Shown here in pieces: positions 8,605-18,384 of a stretch of 64,000 bases of DNA. A program made the position numbers and the translations under genes. The stretch spans positions 5,296,001 through 5,360,000 of the forward strand of contig NZ_CP085876.1 in the NCBI RefSeq assembly GCF_013284245.2, read 5' to 3'. The notes beneath the pieces were generated by a model that had not been told where the DNA came from, did no database searches, and worked only from the letters and a program-made list of their open reading frames with translations. Source of the DNA: Brevibacillus sp. DP1.3A (GTDB lineage Bacteria; Bacillota; Bacilli; Brevibacillales; Brevibacillaceae). Numbering within the stretch: the stretch's first letter is position 1; every line of letters starts with the position of its first letter.

Positions 8605-9415
8605 CTGCCGTCAACCCCTCCATAAACTGCCTCGATGCCATCAAAAACAAGACGATCATCGGTAAGGCAGACAACGTGAGCCCAGCAAACAGTAGGCTCC
8701 AATCTGTTTCATATTCTCCAAACAGCACCATCATGCCTACCGGAATCGTCTTGAGTGCTTCCTCTTGAATGAAAATCAACGGAAAGAAAAAGTCGTTCCA
8801 CGCATGGATGAAATTAATAATGATCACCGTAGCCAAGGCCGGACGAATCAGCGGCAAGAGCACGCGCCAAAACACCTGAAAATGGCTGCACCCATCGATC
8901 CGCGCCGCTTCCTCCAGCTCAATCGGCAACGTCCGGAAGAAGCCCGTCAAAATAAAAACAGAGATCGGAATGCCACTCGCCGTATAAATCAGAATCAGCG
9001 ACCACAGTGAATTCAAGAGCCCGAGATTCTTCATCAGCAAAAATAAGGGAACGATCCCCAACTTGATCGGAATCATCAGGCCAACAATGAAAAAGAAGTA
9101 TAGCCCCCCTGTCCATTTAAAGGAAAATCGCGACAAGTAAAAGGCCGCCATCGCTGAAAAAACCGTAATCAACAAGACAGACATGGCACTGACGAATACA
9201 CTGTTCCATAAAAAATCAGCAAAAGGCACGGCTTCCCACAGCTTCTTATACGTATCCAGGCTAAACGTCTTCGGAAGCGAGAGCGGACTCGCAAATATCT
9301 CCATATTTGTTTTCAAGGAAGAAGAAATCATCAGTACGATCGGATATAGCGCGATTAACGCAAATAAATACGCCAGCACATAAGATACAGCTCTCCCACC
9401 CACAGTCATCTTCAC
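8591..9415 (-). CDS. ABC sugar transporter permease (MalG/AraQ type)
   Basis: Start taken at GTG 9415, seven bases after AAAGGAGG, giving about 274 residues. Six hydrophobic segments and the EAA loop EEAARIDGCSHFQVFWRVLLPLIRP, which contacts the ATPase, mark a carbohydrate-type inner permease subunit. Partners are the second permease and the binding protein upstream. No ATP-binding subunit is encoded in the operon, so it must use a shared MsmK/MsmX-type ATPase encoded elsewhere, as is common in Bacillota. Confidence 0.9.
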   Translation of the reverse strand: MKMTVGGRAVSYVLAYLFALIALYPIVLMISSSLKTNMEIFASPLSLPKTFSLDTYKKLWEAVPFADFLWNSVFVSAMSVLLITVFSAMAAFYLSRFSFKWTGGLYFFFIVGLMIPIKLGIVPLFLLMKNLGLLNSLWSLILIYTASGIPISVFILTGFFRTLPIELEEAARIDGCSHFQVFWRVLLPLIRPALATVIIINFIHAWNDFFFPLIFIQEEALKTIPVGMMVLFGEYETDWSLLFAGLTLSALPMIVLFLMASRQFMEGLTAGAVK

Positions 9416-9448
9416 ACCGCATCCTCCTTTCCACTCAGGAACACGCAA

Positions 9449-10393
9449 CTAGTGTTGGACTTCTCGTTTCCTCATCAAATAGAGTGACAGCGCCGACACA
9501 GATCCGACGATGAAAAACAACACGACAGCCAATGCCGAACCGAGTCCAAGTGTGACATCCCCAGCTCCGCTGCTAAACGCCATGCGATAAAAGTAAACAG
9601 CCAGCGTATCCGTCGAATAAAACGGCTCACCCATCGATCCTTGCATGGCGTAGACGAGCTCGAACGCTTCAAACGCCTGAATGAACGTAAATATCGTCAT
9701 AATCGTGATTGCTGGCATGCACAGCGGCAAAATCATTTTCCACAGCATCCGCCAGCCAGTTGCCCCATCCAACCTCGCCGCCTCGATCAAATCCTCCGGG
9801 ATCGACTGAAGTCCCGCCAAAAAGATCAGCATGGCAAAGCCTATGCCAAACCAGCAGTTAATCAAAATAATCGCGAGAAGCGCTGTATCCGGGTCACCGA
9901 GCCATGGTCTGGCCCACTCACCTAAACCAATTTTTGCCAAAATCGTATTGAGTGCCCCGTAATTCGGATTTAAAATCAACTTCCATAAAAACCCAATAAC
10001 AATTACAGACAACAGCCTTGGCATGAAATAAGCGATCTTGAGAAACCCGGAACCTCGTATTTTGCGATAGATGAGAAAAGCCAGTCCGAAAGCGATCCCA
10101 TTTTGCACAATCATTTCGATCACAAAGTAGAAGACATTATGCCGAAAAGCATTCCAGAACATTTCGTTGAAGGGCTCCACCGTAAACAGCGTGATGAAAT
10201 TTTGTAGTCCGACAAAAACCCCGCGCTTGATGCCATTCCAGTCGTACAAGCTGTATAAGAATGCCGAAAAGATCGGATACACGACAAACAACGTATAAAT
10301 AACAAGCGCGGGCAGCGGAAACAAGTGAATCAGCCAGCGCACTTGCCCCTTTGTTCGAATTCTTTTCCTGTTTACCGTCTCGATGATACCCAC
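9449..10393 (-). CDS. ABC sugar transporter permease (MalF/UgpA type)
   Basis: A 314-residue permease with six predicted membrane segments and the EAA loop EAARLDGATGWRMLWKMILPLCMP. It pairs with the following MalG-type permease. The only plausible in-frame start is GTG at 10393, right after an AAAAAGGGG run with poor spacing, so initiation may be weak or the true start slightly different. Second-to-third position in the amino-sugar operon. Confidence 0.88.
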   Translation of the reverse strand: MGIIETVNRKRIRTKGQVRWLIHLFPLPALVIYTLFVVYPIFSAFLYSLYDWNGIKRGVFVGLQNFITLFTVEPFNEMFWNAFRHNVFYFVIEMIVQNGIAFGLAFLIYRKIRGSGFLKIAYFMPRLLSVIVIGFLWKLILNPNYGALNTILAKIGLGEWARPWLGDPDTALLAIILINCWFGIGFAMLIFLAGLQSIPEDLIEAARLDGATGWRMLWKMILPLCMPAITIMTIFTFIQAFEAFELVYAMQGSMGEPFYSTDTLAVYFYRMAFSSGAGDVTLGLGSALAVVLFFIVGSVSALSLYLMRKREVQH

Positions 10394-10480
10394 CCCTTTT
10401 TCACGAAAATCATCGCGGCCTGTTCAGAAGCCGGGAGTGAGCCCAACTCGGGTCCCACTCCCCTTTCCGTCTGCTATTTT

Positions 10481-11764
10481 CTACTTCTTAAAGGGAGGAA
10501 ACCAGGTAGCCGCCGACTTTTGTACTTCTTCTACGACCTGCTCAGGGGTGAGCTTCCCTAAATACATGCCTTGGAGGGCGTTTTCCAATGTTTGCTTCGT
10601 GGTCGGTTTTCCTTCCGCGAAGTTGACGACCATCAAATAGGGTGTGGCGCTTGATTGGGACAGCTCTGCCATCTTGTTTACCAACGGATCGTCTGTCGAT
10701 ACACCTGGCACCGCGCTGATTCGTTTGAATTGATTTGCGAATAGCTCCCCGAACTTTTTCGTCGCCATGAATTCCATGAACTTCAATGCCTCTGCTTTAT
10801 GTTTGGACTTGGCATTGACGGCATAGGAACCATCGACCCAGGTTGTCAGGACTTGTTTACCGTCATCGGTTGGCATCGGAAAGAAATCAAGTGGCAAATC
10901 GGGGTTGAGCTTTTTGATGCCTTCTAGTTCAAAGCTACCATTGATGAACATCGCTGCTTTTTCCGTGGCGAACAACGTCCGCATATCATTCAATTCGAGA
11001 CCTACATAATTTTCCGGGAAATAAGGGATAAGTTCTTGCATACGCTGCACGGATTGGAGGAACTCGGCGCTTTTTAGGTCACTTTCTCCTTTTAGCAGCT
11101 TGTCGAGATAGTCCGTTCCGCTGTAGCTAGCTGGAGCAATCACACCATGACTGAGAGAAAGAAGCCAGCCTTCCTTTGCTCCGAAAGAGATCGGAACGAT
11201 TCCTTTCTCTTTCAATGTTTTGGCTGTCGCAATCAGCTCATCCCAGCTTTTCGGTGCCTGGAGCCCGTTTTGCTCGAAGATTTTCTTGTTGTAGTAAAAT
11301 TGCGTGGAGTTCAGGGATAGTGGGACACCGTAGACTTTACCATCTTTACCTGTGGCCGCTGCGAGGACGTCTTTTGGTATGGTGGATAGGCCTGGCACAT
11401 TGTCGAGAGGCTCCAGATGTCCAGCTTCAGCCAAGGTAATCCCTGGAGCGTAGGGACGCAGTTGCAAAATATCTGGACCACTGTCGCTTTGGAGCGCCGT
11501 GTTTAAGATGGTATTGTACTCCGTTGCTTTGAATGGTTTGAAGTCGATCTTGATATTCGGATTGTCTGCCTCAAAAGCCTTGATGATGGCTTTGTAGCCC
11601 TCTGTGTCTTCAACACGCCAGCTATGCATGGAGAGTGTTACCTGCTGTCCTCCACCCTGCCCGCCGCCAGACTGTGTTTCGGTTCCTCCACCGCTACATC
11701 CTGTCACTACCATAACCGCAGCCAACACGATTGAAGCTACATAGCGAAAACGAAATTGCTTCAT
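10481..11764 (-). CDS. ABC sugar-binding lipoprotein
   Basis: About 427 residues from ATG 11764 (GGGGAGGG upstream). A short signal peptide ends in a lipobox VVTGC, followed by a Gly-rich linker, so the mature protein is lipid-anchored on the outer face of the membrane. The body is a family-1 extracellular solute-binding protein (for example IDFKPFKATEYNTIL and the hinge segment YGVPLSLNSTQFYYNKKIFEQNGL). It delivers an oligo- or amino sugar to the two permeases downstream. Regulator and kinase context suggest MurNAc/GlcNAc or a muropeptide sugar. Confidence 0.9.
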   Translation of the reverse strand: MKQFRFRYVASIVLAAVMVVTGCSGGGTETQSGGGQGGGQQVTLSMHSWRVEDTEGYKAIIKAFEADNPNIKIDFKPFKATEYNTILNTALQSDSGPDILQLRPYAPGITLAEAGHLEPLDNVPGLSTIPKDVLAAATGKDGKVYGVPLSLNSTQFYYNKKIFEQNGLQAPKSWDELIATAKTLKEKGIVPISFGAKEGWLLSLSHGVIAPASYSGTDYLDKLLKGESDLKSAEFLQSVQRMQELIPYFPENYVGLELNDMRTLFATEKAAMFINGSFELEGIKKLNPDLPLDFFPMPTDDGKQVLTTWVDGSYAVNAKSKHKAEALKFMEFMATKKFGELFANQFKRISAVPGVSTDDPLVNKMAELSQSSATPYLMVVNFAEGKPTTKQTLENALQGMYLGKLTPEQVVEEVQKSAATWFPPFKK

Positions 11765-11789
11765 GCGAAACCCTCCCCTTTTTCTTCCC

Positions 11790-12827
11790 TTAGGTCTGCA
11801 AAAGCTGGGCCGTAACAGCATCGTGCAAAATCGGTCGTAATTGCCGAAGCTGATGATTGCGGCCTAGATGAACAGCGTTAGTGAGAAAGATGACAGCAAA
11901 CTGTTGCTCCGGGTCGATCCACATACTGGTTCCAGTAAAGCCCGTATGCCCGAAGCTCTTACGATGCCAGCCGCTTCCACAGCTCAAGGTGGTGGACGCT
12001 TGATTGAGCTCCCAGCCATACCCTCTACTCCCCCCTGCTTGCTCTGTATGATTGCGAATCGCCAGTTCGTACCATTCGCTCGCAAGTATTCGAGGATCTT
12101 GGTACAACCAGCTCATCGCGTATCGGCACAAATCGTCAGCCGTTGAAAATAGTCCAGCATGTCCGGCAACCCCTCCCATCGCAAATGCTTTCTCATCATG
12201 AACCTCGCCTGTAATGTAGGCGTTGGTGAGGCTACAATATTCAGAAGACGCAATATTCCGATAAATTTGTTGATTTGGACAGTAGGCGGTATGTGCCATG
12301 CCCAATGGGGTGAAGATGCGCCGGGTAACAAATTGGTCCAAGCGCTCTCCGGTTACTTGCTCGATAACAAGGCCCAACCAGATCATGCCCAAATCACTGT
12401 AAACTACCTGGGCCCCTGGCTCGTGAATCAATTCTTGCGCATACAACAACTCTGGCAAATCGATCTCGCTATCGCGCCTTCTTTCTGCCAAATCTGCCGG
12501 CATTCCTGAGGTATGCGCAAGCAGCTGCGCGAGTGTGATCCGCTTTTTATCAGCGGGACAATCGGGAAAAAATCGACTAATCTGATCATCTAGCGCTATC
12601 ACTCCCTCCTGCATGAGCAAAAGGATAGCAGGCAGCGTCGCTGTCACTTTGGTGAGCGACGCCAGGTCAAACATGGTATCCGGCGTCACCCGCTGGTCTT
12701 TGGCGATACTCGTCGTCCCGACATCACACGCATACCAGATACGACGATCACGTACGATTCGCAAGGCAGCTCCCGGCAGCAAACCGTTGTCCACCCATCC
12801 TTGCAATAGCAGCTCCAGATCGTCCAT
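11790..12827 (-). CDS. Serine beta-lactamase-like hydrolase (YbbE/AmiE-like context)
   Basis: A 345-residue class-C beta-lactamase/esterase fold protein. The nucleophile motif is SLTK (SxxK), the second is YSDLG (Y-x-x in place of YAN), and a late HTGFTG segment sits at the KTG position. There is no signal peptide. B. subtilis carries a homologous-type gene (ybbE) in the murQRP-nagZ-namZ cell-wall recycling cluster; the same company of a MurR-type regulator here supports a role in muropeptide or amino-sugar metabolism. Whether it is an amidase, esterase or peptidase cannot be told from sequence. Confidence 0.82.
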   Translation of the reverse strand: MDDLELLLQGWVDNGLLPGAALRIVRDRRIWYACDVGTTSIAKDQRVTPDTMFDLASLTKVTATLPAILLLMQEGVIALDDQISRFFPDCPADKKRITLAQLLAHTSGMPADLAERRRDSEIDLPELLYAQELIHEPGAQVVYSDLGMIWLGLVIEQVTGERLDQFVTRRIFTPLGMAHTAYCPNQQIYRNIASSEYCSLTNAYITGEVHDEKAFAMGGVAGHAGLFSTADDLCRYAMSWLYQDPRILASEWYELAIRNHTEQAGGSRGYGWELNQASTTLSCGSGWHRKSFGHTGFTGTSMWIDPEQQFAVIFLTNAVHLGRNHQLRQLRPILHDAVTAQLLQT

Positions 12828-12843
12828 GTCTTCCCTCCTTCTC

Positions 12844-13710
12844 CTACGTCGATGAGCGTTTCGTTCGACTCACAGCAAGCCTTGATTTTTCCAACAGGGG
12901 TATGACTTGCTCTTGCATCCTGCTGATCATGGTAATAAACAAAATATCGATGACGTTCAATTGAGCAATGCGTGAAGCCATGGCTCCACTGCGAATGCTT
13001 TTTTCTACCGAGCTAGTGAACAGCCGGATATTGGCTAGTTCGGCTACTGGTGAGGGACCGAATTTGGTCAGGGTAATGATGGTCGCTCCCTGCTGCTTAG
13101 CCTCCGTCAACGATTGAATAATGTCTTCGGTCTGTCCTGAATAAGATATGCCGATGACCACGTCTTTTTCCGTTAAAGTGACTGCCGACGTCAATTGAGC
13201 GTGAAAATCCGAATAAGCCTCACACCACAAGTTAATCCGCGAAAATTTTTGCCGGATATCGTCAGCAATGACTGCCGATGCACCGACGCCGTAGACATCA
13301 ATCTTCCTGGCTACCGACAGCACGTCGACTGCTTTCTTTACTTCTTCGTTGGACAAGACGGAGAGCGTATCCTGGATGGATTGAATATTGTTCCAGCTGA
13401 CCGCTTGCATAATCGATTCAACTGAACCCTCCATCATAATCTCCTGATAGCTGCCCATCGCCGTCTGCTTCGTCAAATCTCCCGCGACGCGCAGCTTTAG
13501 CTCCTGATATCCCTTCATATTAAGAGAGCGAGCCAAACGGATAATCGTCGCCTCGGAAACCCCACTAAATTCCGCCAGTTTTTGTACAGAAAGCTTCACG
13601 ACATCTTCCGGGTGAGCCAGGATATAATCAGCGACTTTTCGCTCCGAAGGTTTCAATTGATCCAAGATTGCTTGTAGGCTGACAAGCCCTCCATTTAACA
13701 TATGTGACAT
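12844..13710 (-). CDS. MurR/RpiR-family transcriptional regulator
   Basis: A 288-residue protein with an N-terminal RpiR helix-turn-helix (about 1-80; SVQKLAEFSGVSEATIIRLAR) and a C-terminal SIS sugar-phosphate isomerase-like domain (about 110-250; VYGVGASAVIADD, GISYSGQTEDIIQ). It likely senses a phosphorylated amino sugar and controls the operon it heads. Start ATG has GGGGGAAG upstream. The six-gene run 13710 to 7624 has gaps of 16, 25, 87, 33 bp and an overlap, so it reads as one transcript. Confidence 0.9.
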   Translation of the reverse strand: MSHMLNGGLVSLQAILDQLKPSERKVADYILAHPEDVVKLSVQKLAEFSGVSEATIIRLARSLNMKGYQELKLRVAGDLTKQTAMGSYQEIMMEGSVESIMQAVSWNNIQSIQDTLSVLSNEEVKKAVDVLSVARKIDVYGVGASAVIADDIRQKFSRINLWCEAYSDFHAQLTSAVTLTEKDVVIGISYSGQTEDIIQSLTEAKQQGATIITLTKFGPSPVAELANIRLFTSSVEKSIRSGAMASRIAQLNVIDILFITMISRMQEQVIPLLEKSRLAVSRTKRSST

Positions 13711-13733
13711 CGCTTTCTTCCCCCAAATCTTAT

Positions 13734-13785
13734 CTACATTTTATGTAGCATTATTTCTCTCGTCAATTGTTATCTAATAAACAAT
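13734..13785. promoter_or_regulatory. Two inverted repeats before the RpiR operon
   Basis: CTACAT-TTT-ATGTAG (13734-13748) is a perfect palindrome 24 bp before the regulator start, a good operator candidate. A second, ATTGTT-8 bp-AACAAT (13766-13785), lies upstream. Binding by the RpiR protein is inferred from position. Confidence 0.5.
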
Positions 13786-13920
13786 ATTTCAAAATCACGG
13801 AGCTCAGCACAGCTCTTCTGAATTTGTTCTCTTTTTTTCTAAAAATTCCCTCCTTGACTTTCTCGCGGCGTCAAGCTTTACGCTTGCATCGCTAACAGGA
13901 ATAATAAGGAGGATTTTCCC

Positions 13921-15213
13921 ATGAAAACGTTACTGATTAAAGACTGCATGATATTGACGATGGTTGAGGGAGAGAAGCCATTTCTCGGGGATATTTGGAT
14001 CGTGGATGGTCGAATCGCCAAAATCGGCCCATCCCTTGAAGAGGAAGCAGACCGTGTCATACTGGCTAAAAATAAGGTAGCGATGCCTGGTCTCATCAAC
14101 GCGCACAACCATGCCAGCATGTCCTTGCTGCGTGCTTTTTCCGATGACCTCAAGCTGATGGATTGGTTGGACAAAAAGATGCTGCCAGCTGAAGCCCGGA
14201 TGACAAGAGAAGATGTGTACTGGGGGACGACACTCGGGATCGCGGAAATGATCGCTTCTGGCACGACCGCTTTTGCCGATATGTACGTGCATATGGATGC
14301 GGTTGCCCAAGCGGTACTTGATTCCGGGATACGCGCTTCCTTGACTCGCGGCATGGTCTTTTTCGAGGATGACGGAGGACGACGAATGGCCGAAGCCTTA
14401 GACCTCATCGACAACTGGACGGGGGCTGGCGATGGCAGAATCACGACGATGCTCGGTCCGCACGCTCCTTATACATGCCCGCCGAAGCCTCTGCAAGGAG
14501 TCATCGGGCTTTCCCACAAGCGCCAAATCCCGCTCCACATCCATCTGGCTGAAACAATTGAAGAAGGAGAGAAAATCCGGGCCAAGTACAATCAGACTCC
14601 CACGGAGTATTTGCATGAACTGGGCATGTTCCACGACACCCACGTCTTGCTCGCTCATGCTGTTCATTTGAATGAATCCGATGTCGCGCTTCTTCGCGGT
14701 ATGAGAGGCGGCGTCGCACATAATCCTGTCAGCAATTTGAAGCTCGGCTGCGGCATCTCCCCTGTCAGAGAGCTGATCGAGGCTGAGGTCACTGTCGGGA
14801 TGGGAACAGATGGTGCTGGCAGTGCTACGACTCTCGATATGTTTGCCGAGATCAAAGCCGCAACTTGGATGCAAAAGCTCAAGCACGGCGATCCAACGGT
14901 ACTGCCTGCCGAAGCTGCCTTGCGCATGGCTACCATCGAAAGTGCGAAGCTGCTTGCGATCGATCACGAAGTCGGAACTCTGGAAGTTGGGAAGAGAGCT
15001 GATCTCATCCTGATCGATCTAGATAAACCGCACCTGCAGCCTGTCCATGACATCCCTGCCCTACTTGCATACAGCGCGACGGGAACCGATGTGGATACAA
15101 CCATTGTGAACGGAGAAATTTTGATGCATCAGCGCCAATTCCAAACCCTCCATTGGGAGGAAATAAAGAGAGAAGCGACATCACGAGCCAGCCGACTCGT
15201 CGAGGGTCTGTAA
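13921..15213 (+). CDS. mtaD: MTA/SAH deaminase-type amidohydrolase
   Basis: A 430-residue metal-dependent amidohydrolase. HxH is in NAHNHASMSLLR, a third metal His in HIHLAE, a fourth in HAVHLN, and the catalytic Asp in GMGTDGAGS. C-terminal KRADLILIDLDKPHLQP is the usual family ending. Best match by eye is 5-methylthioadenosine/S-adenosylhomocysteine deaminase, feeding purine and methionine salvage; other cytosine/guanine-deaminase-like activities are possible. AAGGAGG precedes the ATG. It stands alone, divergent from the RpiR operon. Confidence 0.82.
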   Translation: MKTLLIKDCMILTMVEGEKPFLGDIWIVDGRIAKIGPSLEEEADRVILAKNKVAMPGLINAHNHASMSLLRAFSDDLKLMDWLDKKMLPAEARMTREDVYWGTTLGIAEMIASGTTAFADMYVHMDAVAQAVLDSGIRASLTRGMVFFEDDGGRRMAEALDLIDNWTGAGDGRITTMLGPHAPYTCPPKPLQGVIGLSHKRQIPLHIHLAETIEEGEKIRAKYNQTPTEYLHELGMFHDTHVLLAHAVHLNESDVALLRGMRGGVAHNPVSNLKLGCGISPVRELIEAEVTVGMGTDGAGSATTLDMFAEIKAATWMQKLKHGDPTVLPAEAALRMATIESAKLLAIDHEVGTLEVGKRADLILIDLDKPHLQPVHDIPALLAYSATGTDVDTTIVNGEILMHQRQFQTLHWEEIKREATSRASRLVEGL

Positions 15214-15225
15214 TTGCTATTGTGC

Positions 15226-15696
15226 TCACAGGTTGAGCAAGCAGAAGCCAATCGCGAGACACATCGCAAACATGCTCCACATGAAAGAGGGAATGAGCAG
15301 CGAGGATGCGATCTTGTGGTGGGGACGAATGGCGCGAATCAGCACCCATGTCGAATACATCACCAGAATGGTATCCAGCGCAGCCAATACGAGCAGTTGA
15401 TAGCCGATAAACAACACGAAAAAAAGTTGATGAAAAAACCAATTGATTCCGTATAAAAGCAAAAGCTCGCGGTCTATCTGTCTCGTTCGAATCAAGATCA
15501 GTAACGACCATGCTATGAGCGCGTATAAAATGAGCCAGATGATACGAAACAAGTAGATTGGCGGTGTTCCATCGGGCTTGGCAAGGGAATCATACCAGGC
15601 CCCACCGTCTGGAAAAGCAAGACCACCTAGTGAATAAACGACCACTCCTGCAAGAAATAGAAGAATATTGTGCACCAATCTCATCCAGGAAGTCAC
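15226..15696 (-). CDS. TspO/MBR-family membrane protein
   Basis: Five hydrophobic helices with the family run WYDSLAKPDGTPP, FRIIWLILYALIAW and a late SFMWSMFAMCLAIGFCLLN. TspO proteins bind tetrapyrroles and cholesterol-like ligands and are linked to porphyrin and stress responses. Start is uncertain: GTG at 15696 has AAGAGGAAAG in ideal position; ATG at 15684 or an upstream ATG at 15756 are alternatives, the last adding a charged tail MKRERPLIDIEEIEKKEEER. The protein is short of some canonical Trp residues, so it is a divergent member. Its upstream region runs into the 518-bp repeat array. Confidence 0.75.
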   Translation of the reverse strand: MTSWMRLVHNILLFLAGVVVYSLGGLAFPDGGAWYDSLAKPDGTPPIYLFRIIWLILYALIAWSLLILIRTRQIDRELLLLYGINWFFHQLFFVLFIGYQLLVLAALDTILVMYSTWVLIRAIRPHHKIASSLLIPSFMWSMFAMCLAIGFCLLNL

Positions 15697-15799
15697 CCTT
15701 TCCTCTTCTTTCTTTTCTATCTCTTCTATATCTATGAGTGGTCGTTCTCTTTTCATGCTAGTTTCAGAGATTTCTTTTTCGTATGGGAAAAACTGGTAC

Positions 15800-18384
15800 G
15801 TTGCTGTAGTGCCGGAGAGGAAACAGGAGAAAACGCTCAGCTTCTTGGGCCACCCGCTGTGGGATTGACTGCCCGGCTCCATGAAAAAAAGCGAAACCCG
15901 CGTCCAAAGTCGTCCATTCAGGAGGCGTCTCAGAGGTGGACGCTAAGAGCTTGTTTCTCTTTTTTTCATTGCACCTCGGGCGGTGTCCCTAAGATCTTCG
16001 CTTTTTTCTCCTGTTTTCTCTACGAGCTTTCCGTGTTAAACGAGTCTTAAAAGCATTAAAAGATAGAAGAACCTAATCAGTTACGACAGAGAAGAATATT
16101 TCCAGACGTAGCGACTTGTGGAGTCCTACCGAGCGGAGAAGGGATTTGCGGGCAACAGAAACTTAGGCGTGCCCACGCGACGAAGCGGCTACCACTTTTG
16201 CGTTTCCCCGCAAATCCCTTCGGAGCGGACAGTCTCAACCCTCAGCAGGACGGAGCCTGGAGCCTAGTCTGGAAATATTCTTCTCCCCACCGCAGCCACA
16301 TAATAGGAACCTCAAGTTGTTGCTGTAGTGCTGGGAGAAAACAGGAGAAACCGCTCAGCTTCTAGGTCCACCCGCTGTGGGATTGACTGCCCGGCTCCAT
16401 GAAAAAAAGCGAAACCCGCGTCCAAAGTCGTCCATTCAGGAGGCGTCTCAGAGGTGGACGCTAAGAGCTTGTTTCTCTTTTTTTCATTGCACCTCGGGCG
16501 GTGTCCCTAAGATCTTCGCTTTTTTCTCCTGTTTTCTCTACGAGCTTTCCGTGTTAAACGAGTCTTAAAAGCATTAAAAGATAGAAGAACCTAATCAGTT
16601 ACGACAGAGAAGAATATTTCCAGACGTAGCGACTTGTGGAGTCCTACCGAGCGGAGAAGGGATTTGCGGGCAACAGAAACTTAGGCGTGCCCACGCGACG
16701 AAGCGGCTACCACTTTTGCGTTTCCCCGCAAATCCCTTCGGAGCGGACAGTCTCAACCCTCAGCAGGACGGAGCCTGGAGCCTAGTCTGGAAATATTCTT
16801 CTCCCCACCGCAGCCACATAATAGGAACCTCAAGTTGTTGCTGTAGTGCTGGGAGAAAACAGGAGAAACCGCTCAGCTTCTAGGTCCACCCGCTGTGGGA
16901 TTGACTGCCCGGCTCCATGAAAAAAAGCGAAACCCGCGTCCAAAGTCGTCCATTCAGGAGGCGTCTCAGAGGTGGACGCTAAGAGCTTGTTTCTCTTTTT
17001 TTCATTGCACCTCGGGCGGTGTCCCTAAGATCTTCGCTTTTTTCTCCTGTTTTCTCTACGAGCTTTCCGTGTTAAACGAGTCTTAAAAGCATTAAAAGAT
17101 AGAAGAACCTAATCAGTTACGACAGAGAAGAATATTTCCAGACGTAGCGACTTGTGGAGTCCTACCGAGCGGAGAAGGGATTTGCGGGCAACAGAAACTT
17201 AGGCGTGCCCACGCGACGAAGCGGCTACCACTTTTGCGTTTCCCCGCAAATCCCTTCGGAGCGGACAGTCTCAACCCTCAGCAGGACGGAGCCTGGAGCC
17301 TAGTCTGGAAATATTCTTCTCCCCACCGCAGCCACATAATAGGAACCTCAAGTTGTTGCTGTAGTGCTGGGAGAAAACAGGAGAAACCGCTCAGCTTCTA
17401 GGTCCACCCGCTGTGGGATTGACTGCCCGGCTCCATGAAAAAAAGCGAAACCCGCGTCCAAAGTGGTCCATTCTGGGGGCGTTTCAGAGGTGGACGCTAA
17501 GAGCTTGTTTCTCTTTTTTTCATTGCGTCTCGGTCGGTGTCCCAAAGATCTTCGCTTTTTTCTCCTGTTTCCTCTACGAGCTTTCCGTGTGATCCGAGTT
17601 TTTAATTCCTTAATAGATGGAAGAACGTAATCAGTTACGACAGAGAAGAATATTTCCAGACGTAGCGACTTGTGGAGTCCTACCGAGCGGAGAAGGGATT
17701 TGCGAGCAAAAGAAACTTTGGCGTGCCCACGCGACGAAGCGTCTACCACTTTTGCGTTTCCCCGCAAATCCCTTCGGAGCGGACAGTCTCAACCCTCAGC
17801 AGGACGGAGCCTGGAGCCTAGACTGGAAATATTCTTCTCCCCACCGCAGCCACATAATAGGAACCTCAAGTTGTTGCTGTAGTGCTGGGAGAAAACAGGA
17901 GAAAACGCTCAGCTTCTAGGTCCACCCGCTGTGGGATTGACTGCCCGACTCCATGAAAAAAAGCGAAACCCGCGTCCAAAGTAGTCCATTCAAGAGGCGT
18001 CTCAGAGGTGGACGCTAAGAGCTTGTTTCTCTTTTTTTCATTACGTCTCGGTCGGTGTACCAAAGATCTTCGCTTATTTCTCCTGTTTCCTCTACGGACT
18101 TTCCATGTGATCCGAGTTTTTAATTCCTTAATAGATGGAAGAACGTAATCAGTTACGACAGAGAAGAATATTTCCAGACGTAGCGACTTGTGGAGTCCTA
18201 CCAAGCGGAGAAGGGATTTGCGGGTAAAAGAGACGCAACGTGCCCACGCGACGAAGCGGCTACCACTTTTGCGGTTCCCCGCAAATCCCTTCGGAGCGGA
18301 CAGTCTCAACCCTCAGCAGGACGGAGCCTGGAGCCTAGACTGGAAATATTCTTCTCCCCACCGCAGCCACATACATAGAAACTC
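15800..18384. repeat. Five-unit 518-bp tandem array of paired long inverted repeats
   Basis: The phrase starting GGGATTGACTGCCC recurs at 15861, 16379, 16897, 17415 and 17933, exactly 518 bp apart. Units 1-3 look identical by eye over the whole period; units 4 and 5 carry scattered substitutions, and the left edge of unit 1 is diverged. Each unit has two palindromic modules. Module A (for example 16335-16538, 204 bp): outer arms GAGAAAACAGGAGAAA and its exact complement, then a 17-bp inner pair with one mismatch, then GCGTCCA/TGGACGC. Module B (for example 16089-16285, 197 bp): perfect 19-bp outer arms beginning GAGAAGAATATTTCC, and perfect 15-bp inner arms GAAGGGATTTGCGGG (16138-16152 with 16207-16221). 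Spacers are 68 and 49 bp. No credible gene lies in it; the open frames are short, low-complexity and shift between units. Confidence 0.93.

Noticed and set aside
13854..13882. TTGACT-type promoter for mtaD
   Set aside because: The matching -10 (TTTACG) is poor; the inverted TTGAC/GTCAA pair may be a regulatory site, but evidence is thin.
15670..17086. Repeated 63-codon plus-strand frames in the array
   Set aside because: Identical in each of the first units only because the DNA is; composition and lack of ribosome site do not support a gene.
17348..18309. Minus-strand frames of 139 and 147 codons in the repeat array
   Set aside because: They follow the repeat period, are Arg/Lys/Phe-rich with no ribosome site, and do not exist intact in units 1-3.
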